This document shows positions 51,178 through 60,143 of a stretch of DNA of 64,000 nucleotides, in pieces. The stretch is from NCBI GenBank assembly GCA_945889085.1, contig CAMDBM010000006.1, positions 1 to 64,000 of the forward strand, read 5' to 3'. The stretch is from WLJO01 sp945889085 (GTDB lineage Bacteria > Actinomycetota > Acidimicrobiia > Acidimicrobiales > Ilumatobacteraceae). The translations under genes were made by a program, and so were the position numbers. Position 1 is the first letter of the stretch. Each line of letters starts with the position of its first letter. Under the pieces are notes generated by a model, which was given only the letters and a program-made list of their open reading frames with translations, was not told the DNA's origin and did not search any database.

Positions 51178-51524
51178 GCGAGCAGAAGGTTCCCGGCGCA
51201 GGGCTATTCAGCGGGCTCTCGGACAAGATCCAGGCCGCTGAGTCCGCTGAGTCCAAGCCCACGATGAACATGGCGGCGCTCCTCGAGTTGCCTGCTGAAC
51301 AGCGCAAGATCGTCCGGCACCTCCTGCGCGCCGACTCTCCGCCCACGGTTGAGGAGACCGCAGCGGCACTCGAGATGACTGTTGAGGACGTGACTGTCGA
51401 GGTAGGCCGACTCACGCTCATCGGCCTTGTGGAGAAAGCCGACGGGCGCCTGCGCGCGATCGCTGGTTGGCGCTCGAGCCGCTTGCCACCCGGCGGTGTG
51501 TGGTCCAGTCTCGGCGGTCTCTAG
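51174..51524 (+). CDS. Uncharacterised protein with winged-helix-like middle
   Basis: 116 residues. After a polar N-terminus, the middle (MAALLELPAEQRKIVRHLLRADSPPTVEETAAALEMTVEDVTVEVGRLTLIGLVEKADGRL) has the helix-turn-helix-wing rhythm of a small winged-helix domain. The C-terminus (RSSRLPPGGVWSSLGGL) is unstructured. It may be a DNA-binding or dimerising adaptor working with the preceding Cys-rich protein. ATG 51174 overlaps the upstream stop. Confidence 0.65.
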   Translation: MSEQKVPGAGLFSGLSDKIQAAESAESKPTMNMAALLELPAEQRKIVRHLLRADSPPTVEETAAALEMTVEDVTVEVGRLTLIGLVEKADGRLRAIAGWRSSRLPPGGVWSSLGGL

Positions 51525-51630
51525 TCACACTTCGGGGGCGTCGGTGCCCCACGTTGTACGGTTCACTAACAATTATTGGTTTCGGACCGGGGTGCTTCCT
51601 TGTTCTGGGGTATGAAGAATGAGGCGCACG

Positions 51631-54600
51631 ATGGACGAAAAGCCGCTGGGTTCGGGGTTGACCGGGATGCAGGAGGGTGGTGTTGCCGGCGGCGGACGTA
51701 CGTCGAGCCGCCAGGACCGTCGCCACAAGAAGATCCTCTGGGGATCGATCGTCGGAGGTGTGGTCGTTGTCGGCGCCACGATCGCCGTCGTGCTCGGCGC
51801 AACGAGTGAGAGATTCGGATCGATCACGGGCGCCTCGGGCGCTACCGGCGTAACCGGGGCCAGTGCTCCATCGACGAGTGCCATCGTCGGCGCAGCAGCA
51901 GCGGAGCTCCTCGCAAAGTTCCCCGCCAAGAGCATCTCGGCCGGCAGTGTTCAGCTCGGGGACAACGTTGCGGTCACGTCAATGACGGTCGCCAAGAACA
52001 GTGACGGGTCGTTCTCCGGGACAGGAACGGTGACGATCGGTGGCTCGATAGGCGTCAATGTGAGCGCCACCATTACCGACGGGTCGAACTGGTCGCTCAC
52101 CGTCGCGTCCGGAAGCGTTCAGCCCTTCAAGGTCGGTACGACAGGTATCTCGGTCGACCCGTCCACCCTCTCGGGCACGATTTCCGATGCGGGAGGCACG
52201 ATCACCTGGAACCTCACGGGCACGACGGTCACGTGGCCGATCGCCACGGGTGCCTCGCTCACCACCAACTTCTCCCTCGGAAACACCTGTCCGTTCGGTG
52301 ACTCGACGAAGTGTCCCTCCGGCGACAACCTGTATCTCGGCCTGCCCAGCGGTTCGCTCGCGATCTCGGGCCTCCCGACGGTGAACCTCGCCGGTGGCGT
52401 GACGATCGACGGCACGTGGGCCCGGCTCGAGGGCACGGCGAATGCTTCGGCATCCCTCAGTGTCGCCGGCGCGAGCGTGTCGATGAGCAAACCGTTCCTA
52501 ACCGTTTGGCGCGGTTCGCGCAGCGACTCGTACGACCCGAACATGGTGATGCCCGACACCTCGGCGCTCAGCAATGGCACGAACCTCGAACTGTGCGGCA
52601 ACTTCGCCATCACGGTTCCGTCCCTCGTGAACGAGGCGACGGGCGGATGTCTTCGCTGGACCCCGAACGGCGTCGTTCTTGGCCAGGTTGGCCTCGGCTC
52701 GGGTATGACCCTGAGCGGCGGCACCGCGCCGAGCGGTACGAGCACCGATATCAAGGGCTTCGGCTGGAGCACCTTGAGTACAGAAGACATCGGCAAGATC
52801 TCGCTGCCCGACGGCGGCATTCCCGGCGCGATCAGTTTCAGCGGTGTGGCAACCAAACTGTTCCCGTCCACGCTCTCGCTCGGCGGCAAGGCGAACCTAC
52901 CTGGCCTCGTTGGGTCAGCACTCGGTCTCGGGTCGAACCCGCTCAGCATCGACGTCACCGGTCAGGTCACGTCGAACTCCATCGCCCTGCAGGGCACCGT
53001 GCCGGTCACCATCAACTTCGGTAACGAGCCGTTCAAGGTGAGCGTGCAGCAGATGACGCTCGGTCTGTCGGCAGGCGTCGGACAGGGCCTCTCCATGACC
53101 CTCGGCACGCAGAGCGATGTGACGCTCGGTTACGGGTCGAGTGCCCGGGTGGTCAAGTCGAGTCTCACGCTGCAGGCAGCAACCGCCCCCGCTGTGGGGT
53201 TCACCCTGTCGCTCAGCGCTATTGGCACTCCCGGTGGTGGGGACACGATGGACGGTCTCACACCGTCCACCCGGCTAGCGCATCCCAGTCAGGCGACCTA
53301 TCTCGTACCGAACATGTTCGGCATCGATGGCCTCAACCTCTGGAGCCTCACCGGTCAGATCGGGTGGCAGGGAGCATCGCCGTCCATCGCGCTCGGCACC
53401 GCCACCTACCTCAACCCGTTGGGTTCCTCCACGAAGAGCGTGATGCAGTGCACCGGATCGTGCGATGACGCAGACTGGATGATCGGCAACCTGCTGCTCG
53501 ACGTGAGTCTGAGCAACCCGTGCTTTGCCTACTCTTTCGACGGCAACAGCGGCGGCGGCTCCATCGGCATCGACGGCGGTGTCTTGAGTGCAACCAAGTT
53601 CCAGATCGGCATGTCACCCAATGGATGCAGCCTGAACGCGGGAGGCACCACGGTCACCCTGCCGAAGGCGTTCGCCGGCTTTGCGTTCTCGGCCAACTTC
53701 GGCACCGCGACGGTGAACGTAGCCACCCAGGTGAGTACCGACGGTTTCGTGTTCAACGCAGCACTCGGCAACGTGACCATCGGCGGCTTCAAGCTCACGA
53801 ACCTCTCGCTGAATGTCGCCATCAATTCCACGTCCAGCTCGGTCGTGTTCGATGCTCTCATGGGGGCAGTGAACTTCGGTTCGCTCGCGCTGCATGCTGA
53901 CATGAGTGCAGACGCGAACGGTATGAGCTGGAATGTGACCGGCGACATCTGCACGGACCAGACCAAGCAGTACTGCGACCCTGCGGCTATCGCCGGGGGT
54001 CTCGGGGCACAGAGCACCGGGCCGACATCGCCCGAACCGAGCCGTGACACCTACGGAAACACCCCCACCAGCAGTTCGCAACAGGCCGGCTTCAAGCTGA
54101 TCAAGCTGCACTTCCAGCAGAGCGGCAGCGTCTCGGGCGATCCTTCGTCGTGTGCCACCCTAAATACGGCAGTGGACGGTGTCTTCACGCTGTCGAAGTC
54201 GACGTACACACTCCTCGGACCGGGCGACAACGCCAAGCTTCCCGATGGCACAACCTTCGGTGGCTCCAGCTTGAACATCAACTGCAAAGGCATCGTGTCG
54301 GCAGGTTTCGGTATCTCGTTCGAACACACGTCGAGTTACACGAGCGGCTCAACCAAGAAGACGTTGCTCCTGTCGTGGGCGAACGACAGGCTTCAGGGTA
54401 GTTACTCGGTGCAGATGTACCGCCACCTCGACGTGGACAAGAAGAAGTGCTGCGGTGGTTACTACCACTACAACGAGGACGTCTACTTCAGCATCAACGT
54501 CGGTGTGGTGATCTCCAGTACCTACGCAAGTTTCAGCCTCTCGTGCCACATTGACACGGGTCGCCTGAATGGGTGGCTGAGCTTCTTCCTCGACACCACC

Positions 54601-54684
54601 GGCGACTTCGTCGGCGGCGTGCGCATCAGCGTTGACGTCCCCTGGTCCGACAGCACGTATCACGTGGACTGGGGCAACCTGTAG
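51631..54684 (+). CDS. Large single-span surface protein, low-complexity beta-rich, with short collagen-like linker
   Basis: 1,017 residues. A basic cytoplasmic N-terminus (RRHKKILWGSIVGG) leads into a single membrane helix (residues ~38-58), a short collagen-like GxxG stretch (GSITGASGATGVTGASAP) and about 930 extracellular residues rich in Ser, Thr, Gly, Val and Asn (many motifs such as SLGGKANLPGLVGSAL and AFSANFGTATVNVATQ). Long stretches alternate hydrophobic and polar residues, as in repetitive beta-solenoid or adhesin-like proteins. Few cysteines form likely pairs (CPFGDSTKC; KKCCGG near the end). No sorting signal is seen at the C-terminus. ATG 51631; an ATG at 51619 is possible. Function unknown; surface adhesin or scaffold is a guess. 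Confidence 0.75.
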   Translation: MDEKPLGSGLTGMQEGGVAGGGRTSSRQDRRHKKILWGSIVGGVVVVGATIAVVLGATSERFGSITGASGATGVTGASAPSTSAIVGAAAAELLAKFPAKSISAGSVQLGDNVAVTSMTVAKNSDGSFSGTGTVTIGGSIGVNVSATITDGSNWSLTVASGSVQPFKVGTTGISVDPSTLSGTISDAGGTITWNLTGTTVTWPIATGASLTTNFSLGNTCPFGDSTKCPSGDNLYLGLPSGSLAISGLPTVNLAGGVTIDGTWARLEGTANASASLSVAGASVSMSKPFLTVWRGSRSDSYDPNMVMPDTSALSNGTNLELCGNFAITVPSLVNEATGGCLRWTPNGVVLGQVGLGSGMTLSGGTAPSGTSTDIKGFGWSTLSTEDIGKISLPDGGIPGAISFSGVATKLFPSTLSLGGKANLPGLVGSALGLGSNPLSIDVTGQVTSNSIALQGTVPVTINFGNEPFKVSVQQMTLGLSAGVGQGLSMTLGTQSDVTLGYGSSARVVKSSLTLQAATAPAVGFTLSLSAIGTPGGGDTMDGLTPSTRLAHPSQATYLVPNMFGIDGLNLWSLTGQIGWQGASPSIALGTATYLNPLGSSTKSVMQCTGSCDDADWMIGNLLLDVSLSNPCFAYSFDGNSGGGSIGIDGGVLSATKFQIGMSPNGCSLNAGGTTVTLPKAFAGFAFSANFGTATVNVATQVSTDGFVFNAALGNVTIGGFKLTNLSLNVAINSTSSSVVFDALMGAVNFGSLALHADMSADANGMSWNVTGDICTDQTKQYCDPAAIAGGLGAQSTGPTSPEPSRDTYGNTPTSSSQQAGFKLIKLHFQQSGSVSGDPSSCATLNTAVDGVFTLSKSTYTLLGPGDNAKLPDGTTFGGSSLNINCKGIVSAGFGISFEHTSSYTSGSTKKTLLLSWANDRLQGSYSVQMYRHLDVDKKKCCGGYYHYNEDVYFSINVGVVISSTYASFSLSCHIDTGRLNGWLSFFLDTTGDFVGGVRISVDVPWSDSTYHVDWGNL

Positions 54685-54697
54685 CGGTAGCCCCGAC

Positions 54698-54746
54698 GTT
54701 CTCGGTCTACCTCGGGCGACTTGTCCGCCCGGGGTAAACCGAGAAC
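54698..54746. terminator. Strong bidirectional terminator hairpin
   Basis: GTTCTCGGT (54698-54706) pairs with the AACCGAGAAC arm ending at 54746, and an inner CGGGCG/CGCCCG helix extends the stem. It fills the 70-bp space between the convergent surface-protein and dihydropyrimidinase genes and should end transcription from both sides. Confidence 0.7.
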
Positions 54747-54754
54747 CCGGATGG

Positions 54755-56167
54755 CTAGGCGAGGTAGTTGCAGAGGCCGCGCTTCAGGAACTTCCCGTGA
54801 CCGGGCCGGCCGAAGTACTGGTCGTTCTCCACGAGCACGGTGCCGCGTGACATCACGGTGTCGATGCGGCCGTCGATGATCGTGCCCTCGTACACCGAGT
54901 AGTCCATGTTGGAGTGGTGCTTCTTGCCCACGCCGATCTCGGTCTTGCGGTTCGGATCCCAGATCACGATGTCCGCGTCCGAGCCGGGGGCAATGATGCC
55001 CTTCTTCGGGAACAGCCCGAACAGGCGCGCCGGGGTGGTGCAGCACGTTTCCACCCAGCGTTCGAGGCTCAGCTCGCCTGCCACCACACCTTGGTAGATC
55101 AGTTCGAGCCGGTGCTCGATGCCACCGAGGCCGTTGGGGATCTTCGCGAAGTTGCCGCGGCCAAGCTCCTTCTGGTCCTTGAAACAGAACGGGCAGTGAT
55201 CGGTGGCCACCACGGCGAGTTCGTTCATGCGTAGCCCCTTCCACAGGTCCGCGCGGTGGTTGCGGTGGTCGTGCTTGGAGCGCAGCGGGGGGGAGCAAAC
55301 GAACTTGGCGCCCTCGAAGCCCGGGCGGTCGAGCGTGCCCTCGAGCGTGAGGTGCAGGTACTGCGGGCACGTCTCGCCGAACACGTTCTGGCCGTTGTGT
55401 CGAGCCTCTGCCACCTCGTCGAGTGCTTCGGCGGCCGACATGTGCACGATGTACAGCGGCACGTTGCCGGCAACCTTCGACAGCACGATGGCGCGGTGCG
55501 TTGCCTCGCCCTCCAACTCCGGTGGACGTGTGAACGAGTGGTACTTCGGGTCGGTCTCGCCGCGGGCAAGGGCTTGTGCCACGAGCACGTCGATGGCGAT
55601 GCCGTTCTCGGCGTGCATCATGATGAGCCCACCGTTGTGGGAAGCCTGCTGCATCGCCCGCAGGATCTGACCGTCGTCGCTGTAGCAGGCGCCGGGATAG
55701 GCCATGAAGAACTTGAAGCTCGTAATGCCCTCGTGCTCGGTGAGATAGTCCATCGCCTTCAGCGATTCGTCGTCGAGCGTGCTGATCATCTGCGTGAACG
55801 AGTAGTCCACGGCGCACTTGCCGGCGGCCTTCTCGTGCCACTCGGCGAGCCCATCGTGCACGCTCTCCCCGGTGTGCTGGTCCGCCATGTCGACCACCGT
55901 GGTAACGCCGCCCCACGCCGCAGCGATGGTGCCCGTCTCGAAGTTGTCCGATACCACCGTTCCCCCGAGCGGAAGGTCGAGGTGCGTGTGCACGTCGATA
56001 CCGCCGGGGATCACGTACTTACCGGTGGCGTCGATGACGCGGTGGCCATCTCGCGGGCCGGTGCCCGGGATGTAGAGCGCCACGATGCGCTCGCCATCCA
56101 CGAGGACGTCCTGTGCGATGCGCCCTGTGGGGCTGATCACCGTGCCGTTCGCAATGAGGGTTCCCAT
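54755..56167 (-). CDS. Dihydropyrimidinase/D-hydantoinase, copy 1
   Basis: 470 residues, amidohydrolase fold. Metal ligands are the HxH in GGIDVHTHLDLP, the carbamylated Lys in GITSFKFFMAYPGA, His in LYIVHMSAAEALDE and Asp in VVATDHCPFCFKDQ. It hydrolyses 5,6-dihydrouracil/dihydrothymine to N-carbamoyl-beta-alanine or its methyl homologue. The start is set to ATG 56167 because copy 2 at 60144-61556 has the same 470-residue length and aligns from MG; a GTG at 56179 overlaps the stop of the aminotransferase gene and is an alternative. It is the last gene of the leftward pyrimidine cluster. Confidence 0.92.
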   Translation of the reverse strand: MGTLIANGTVISPTGRIAQDVLVDGERIVALYIPGTGPRDGHRVIDATGKYVIPGGIDVHTHLDLPLGGTVVSDNFETGTIAAAWGGVTTVVDMADQHTGESVHDGLAEWHEKAAGKCAVDYSFTQMISTLDDESLKAMDYLTEHEGITSFKFFMAYPGACYSDDGQILRAMQQASHNGGLIMMHAENGIAIDVLVAQALARGETDPKYHSFTRPPELEGEATHRAIVLSKVAGNVPLYIVHMSAAEALDEVAEARHNGQNVFGETCPQYLHLTLEGTLDRPGFEGAKFVCSPPLRSKHDHRNHRADLWKGLRMNELAVVATDHCPFCFKDQKELGRGNFAKIPNGLGGIEHRLELIYQGVVAGELSLERWVETCCTTPARLFGLFPKKGIIAPGSDADIVIWDPNRKTEIGVGKKHHSNMDYSVYEGTIIDGRIDTVMSRGTVLVENDQYFGRPGHGKFLKRGLCNYLA

Positions 56168-56175
56168 ACGAGAAC

Positions 56176-57525
56176 TCACACTACGTACTTGTCAGCCTCC
56201 GCGAGGGCCTCGTCGAGAATGGCAATACCCATCCTCACCTCGTCGTCGGGGGTGGTGAGCGGCGGGCACACGTGGATGCGGTTGAAGTGGCTGAACGGCC
56301 AGAGACCCCGTGCCTTGCACGCCGCAACCACCTCGTTCATCGGGCCTGCGGCGGGGCCGGAGGCGTTGAACGGCACGAGCGGCTCGCGTGTTTCGCGATT
56401 ACGCACGAGTTCGACGGCCCAGAAGCAGCCGAGGCCGCGTACGTCGCCGATGGACGGGTGCTTCTTCGCGAGTTCGTGCAGTGCCGGTCCGATGATGTCG
56501 TCGCCGAGTCGCTTGGCGTTCTCTACGATGCCCTCTTCTTTGAAGATCTTGATGCTCGCAACCGCCGACGCGCACGCGAGCGGGTGCCCCGAGTACGTGA
56601 GCCCGCCTGGGTACGGGCGTTCACGGAATGTGTCGGCAATGCGCTGCGAGATAGCCACGCCTCCCAGCGGCAGGTAGCCCGAGTTCACGCCCTTCGCGAA
56701 GCAGATGAGGTCTGGGGTGACGCCCCAGCGATTCACGGCGAACCACTCGCCGCATCGACCGAAACCACACATCACCTCGTCGCAGATCATCACGATGCCG
56801 TGGCGGTCGCAGATGTCGCGTACGCCCTGGAGGTAGCCGTCCGGCGGTACGAGGATGCCGTTGGTTCCCACGACGGTCTCGAGGATGATCGCTGCGACGG
56901 TGTGTGCGCCCTCCACCATGAGCGTGTCCTCGATGTGCTGCAACGCTCGTGGGCACTCCTCGGCCTCGTTCGTCGCGTGGAACGCAGACCGGTACGGGTA
57001 GGGGCCCCATATGCGCACGATTCCCGGGATGCCTGGTTCGCTTCCCCATCGGCGCGGGTCGCCGGTCATCGTCATCGCCCCGGCTGTTGCACCGTGGTAG
57101 CTGCGGTACGTGGTGAGGATCTTGTGCCGACCCGTGTGAACTCGCGCCATGCGGATGGCGTTCTCGGTTGCCTCGGCGCCCCCGTTGGTGAAGAACACCA
57201 TATTGAGGTCGCCCGGGGCGAGTTCGGCGATGAGTCGCGCTGCCTCACCACGCTCGGCGTTGGCGAACGACGGCGCGATGGTGCACAACTTGGCGGCCTG
57301 GTCCTGGATGGCCTTCACGAGTTTGGGGTGCTGGTGGCCGATGTTCACGTTGACGAGCTGACTCGAGAAGTCGAGGTAACGCTTGCCGTCCTCGTCCCAC
57401 ATCCACGAGCCCTCGGCTCCGGCAATGACGACGGGGTTGATGAGTCCCTGCGCTGACCACGAATGGAACACGTGGGTGCGGTCGTCGGTCTTGGCGATAG
57501 AGGGGCGGGATTCGACGTTGCTCAT
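56176..57525 (-). CDS. Class III aminotransferase (beta-alanine/omega-amino acid type)
   Basis: 449 residues. The pyridoxal phosphate lysine is in ICFAKGVNSGYLPLGG; the Asp of MICDEVMCGFGRCGEW pairs with the cofactor ring nitrogen. Other features are YHGATAGAMTMTGDPRRW and GGAEATENAIRMARVHTGRHKI. It resembles beta-alanine:pyruvate or taurine/3-aminoisobutyrate transaminases, so in this context it should convert beta-alanine or 3-aminoisobutyrate, the products of pyrimidine ring opening, to malonate or methylmalonate semialdehyde. Its position between dihydropyrimidinase and a semialdehyde dehydrogenase supports this. Confidence 0.92.
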   Translation of the reverse strand: MSNVESRPSIAKTDDRTHVFHSWSAQGLINPVVIAGAEGSWMWDEDGKRYLDFSSQLVNVNIGHQHPKLVKAIQDQAAKLCTIAPSFANAERGEAARLIAELAPGDLNMVFFTNGGAEATENAIRMARVHTGRHKILTTYRSYHGATAGAMTMTGDPRRWGSEPGIPGIVRIWGPYPYRSAFHATNEAEECPRALQHIEDTLMVEGAHTVAAIILETVVGTNGILVPPDGYLQGVRDICDRHGIVMICDEVMCGFGRCGEWFAVNRWGVTPDLICFAKGVNSGYLPLGGVAISQRIADTFRERPYPGGLTYSGHPLACASAVASIKIFKEEGIVENAKRLGDDIIGPALHELAKKHPSIGDVRGLGCFWAVELVRNRETREPLVPFNASGPAAGPMNEVVAACKARGLWPFSHFNRIHVCPPLTTPDDEVRMGIAILDEALAEADKYVV

Positions 57526-57559
57526 TGAAGTTCTCCAAATAGATCGTTGGGGGACAGGG

Positions 57560-58579
57560 TCACGACTTGGCGATCACTCGCTCGGCAACAGCCGGGATGA
57601 TGTGCTCGCCGTATGCCTCAAGGGTGGAGTCCTTGCCATCGTGCTGCAGATAGATCGCAAACTGGTCGACACCCATGGCCTTCAACTCTTGCAAGCGGGC
57701 AATGTGCTGCGCGGGAGTGCCGAGGATGCAGAAGCGGTCGATGATGTCGTCGGGAACGAACGTTGTGTGGGAGTTCCCCGCACGCCCGTGCTCGTTGTAG
57801 TCGTATGCCTGGCGGCCCTTGATGTAGTCCGTGAGCGCTTGGGGCACTGCGCCACCGTTGGTCCCGTACCGGTCGACGATGTCGGCGACGTGGTTGCCCA
57901 CCATGCCACCGAACCAGCGCACCTGGTCTCGCATGTGGGCCATGTCGGTGCCCACGTACGCCGGCGCTGCGACACAGATCTTTACGCTGTCCGGGTCCCG
58001 GCCGGCCGCGCTGGCAGCATCCTTCACGGCCTTGATGGACCAGGCGGTGATATCCGGGTCTGCGAGCTGCAGGATGAACCCGTCCCCCACCTCGCCGGTG
58101 AGGGCGAGCGCCTTGGGCCCGTACGCGGCCACCCACACGTCAAGCTCGCTGCCCTGGCACCAGGGGAACCGCAGCGTTGCCCCCTTGTACTCCACCTCGC
58201 GCCCGTTCGCGAGCTCCCGGATGACGTGGATGGAGTCGCGGAGCGTGGCCAGTGTGGCGGGCGCACCGTTGGTGACCCGAACGGCGGAGTCACCGCGGCC
58301 GATGCCGCAGATGGTCCTGTTGCCGAACATCTCGTTGAGCGTGGCGTAGACGCTCGCGGTAACGGTCCAGTCCCGGGTGGCCGGGTTGGTGACCATCGGC
58401 CCGACCATCACCTTGCGGGTCTCGGCAAGGATGGCCGAATAGATCACGTACGGCTCCTCCCAGAGCAGGTGGGAGTCGAAGGTCCACACGTACTGGAAGC
58501 CTTGGTTCTCTGCTTTCTTGGCCAGTTCCACCACGCGTGACGCGGGCGGGTTGGTCTGGAGTACGACACCGAACTTCAT
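57560..58579 (-). CDS. Luciferase-like F420-dependent oxidoreductase in the pyrimidine cluster
   Basis: 339 residues: MKFGVVLQTNPPASRVVELAKKAE, YVWTFDSHLLWEEPYVIYSAILAE, GPMVTNPATRDWTVTASVYATLNE and ICGIGRGDSAVRVTNG are signatures of the F420-dependent Mer-like (methylenetetrahydromethanopterin reductase) group. Located between the aminotransferase and MmsA genes with 34 and 10 nt gaps, it clearly belongs to the operon. The substrate is unknown; it may catalyse the missing reductive step of the pathway (see findings). ATG 58579; upstream frames are non-coding. Confidence 0.85.
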   Translation of the reverse strand: MKFGVVLQTNPPASRVVELAKKAENQGFQYVWTFDSHLLWEEPYVIYSAILAETRKVMVGPMVTNPATRDWTVTASVYATLNEMFGNRTICGIGRGDSAVRVTNGAPATLATLRDSIHVIRELANGREVEYKGATLRFPWCQGSELDVWVAAYGPKALALTGEVGDGFILQLADPDITAWSIKAVKDAASAAGRDPDSVKICVAAPAYVGTDMAHMRDQVRWFGGMVGNHVADIVDRYGTNGGAVPQALTDYIKGRQAYDYNEHGRAGNSHTTFVPDDIIDRFCILGTPAQHIARLQELKAMGVDQFAIYLQHDGKDSTLEAYGEHIIPAVAERVIAKS

Positions 58580-58589
58580 GCGTGGCCTT

Positions 58590-60074
58590 TCAGCGGTTCT
58601 GCGGGAAGCCGAGGTCCACCCGGCTGGTTGTCGGGTCTGGCCACCGGGAGGTGACGACCTTGGAGCGGGTGTAGAAGTTGACGCCCTCGGGGCCGTACAT
58701 GTGCTGGTCGCCGAACAGGCTCGCCTTCCAGCCCCCGAAGCTGTAGTACGCAACGGGCACCGGGATCGGCACGTTGATCCCCACCATGCCCACGTTCACC
58801 TCGAACTGGAAGCGGCGGGCAACGCCACCGTCACGCGTGAAGATGGCCGTGCCGTTGCCGAACTCGTTGCGGTTGATGAGATCCAGGCCCTCGGCATAGG
58901 TGGAGACCCGGGTAACGGACAGCACCGGCCCGAAGATCTCCTCGTCGTAGCAGCGCATGCCTGGCTTCACATTGTCGAGCAGGCTCGGCCTCACGAAGAA
59001 ACCCTCGGTGGGCACGCCCTCGCGGCCGTCCACCACAACCGTTGCACCCTCGCCGGCAGCACCGGCGAGATAGCCAACCACCTTGTCACGGTGCTCACCG
59101 GTGATGAGCGGCCCCATCTCGTTGTCGGGCTCGCTGGCCGGGCCGACCTTGATGTTGGGGATGCGGTCCTTGATCTTTGCAACGAGGTCGTCCGCGATCG
59201 TGTCCATGGCGAGCACGACGCTCACGGCCATGCAGCGCTCACCGGCAGAGCCGTACGCGGCGCTCACCGCAGCATCGGCGGCCTGGTCGAGATCCGCGTC
59301 CGGCAGGACGAGCATGTGGTTCTTCGCCCCGCCGAGTGCCTGCACACGCTTGCCGTTCCGGGTGCCGGTCTCGTAGACGTACCGAGCAATCGGCGTGGAG
59401 CCGACGAACGAGACAGCGGCAACGTCGGGGTGCGCAAGGATTCGGTCGACCGAAGTCCGGTCGCCCATGACGACGTTGAAGCAGCCGTCCGGCAGGCCCG
59501 ACTGCTTGAGTAGCTCGGCGATGAACAGGGCGGCCGAGGGGTCCTTCTCGCTCGGCTTGAGCACGAAGGTGTTTCCGGTGACGAGCGCGTTGGCGAACAT
59601 CCACATCGGTACCATCGCCGGGAAGTTGAACGGCGTGATTCCCGCCACCACGCCGAGCGGCTGGCGGATGTTGTACACGTCCACGCCGGCGGCGACCTGC
59701 TCGCTGTAGCCGCCCTTCATCATCGCGGGGATACCGCACGCAAACTCGATGTTCTCGAGCCCGCGGGCAACCTCGCCCAGCGCGTCCGAGAGCACCTTGC
59801 CGTGCTCGCCGGACAGCAACGTCGCGATCTCCTTGCGATTGGCGTCCACGAGCTCACGCATATGGAACATCACCTCGGTGCGACGCGAGAGGTTGGCGGA
59901 GCGCCAGGTCTCGAACGCGGTCCTGGCGCTGGCGACTGCGCAATCCACCTCGGCATCGCTCGCGAAGTCCACGGTGGACTGGGGCTCACCGGTTGCGGGG
60001 TTGTAGACGATCCCGGAGCGGCCTGATGTGCTCTCGACGACCTTGCCGTCGATCCAATGGCTGATGCGATTCAC
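58590..60074 (-). CDS. mmsA: Methylmalonate-semialdehyde dehydrogenase (acylating)
   Basis: 494 residues, aldehyde dehydrogenase fold with CoA-acylating MmsA features: ITPFNFPAMVPMWMFANALVTG, KPSEKDPSAALFIAELLKQSG, the catalytic Cys in SAGERCMAVSVVLA (near 280), the conserved glycine FVGSTPIARYVYETG and YSFGGWKASLFGDQHMYG at the end. It oxidises (methyl)malonate semialdehyde to acetyl-CoA or propionyl-CoA with CO2 release. This is the final step of pyrimidine or valine degradation here. It is preceded by a hairpin after the second dihydropyrimidinase gene. Confidence 0.95.
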   Translation of the reverse strand: MNRISHWIDGKVVESTSGRSGIVYNPATGEPQSTVDFASDAEVDCAVASARTAFETWRSANLSRRTEVMFHMRELVDANRKEIATLLSGEHGKVLSDALGEVARGLENIEFACGIPAMMKGGYSEQVAAGVDVYNIRQPLGVVAGITPFNFPAMVPMWMFANALVTGNTFVLKPSEKDPSAALFIAELLKQSGLPDGCFNVVMGDRTSVDRILAHPDVAAVSFVGSTPIARYVYETGTRNGKRVQALGGAKNHMLVLPDADLDQAADAAVSAAYGSAGERCMAVSVVLAMDTIADDLVAKIKDRIPNIKVGPASEPDNEMGPLITGEHRDKVVGYLAGAAGEGATVVVDGREGVPTEGFFVRPSLLDNVKPGMRCYDEEIFGPVLSVTRVSTYAEGLDLINRNEFGNGTAIFTRDGGVARRFQFEVNVGMVGINVPIPVPVAYYSFGGWKASLFGDQHMYGPEGVNFYTRSKVVTSRWPDPTTSRVDLGFPQNR

Positions 60075-60112
60075 GGTGTCTCCTGAGACGTGAGGGAACG
60101 GGGGGTACGTGG

Positions 60113-60138
60113 CCGACCCGGCTGCCCGGGCCGGTCGG
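60113..60138 (-). terminator. Hairpin between dihydropyrimidinase copy 2 and mmsA
   Basis: CCGACC plus GGC on one side (60113-60122, one bulged C) pairs with GCCGGTCGG (60130-60138) around a 7-nt loop. It lies 5 nt past the stop of the upstream gene and may reduce, but not block, transcription into mmsA, giving two expression levels inside the cluster. Confidence 0.5.
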
Positions 60139-60143
60139 GTTGT

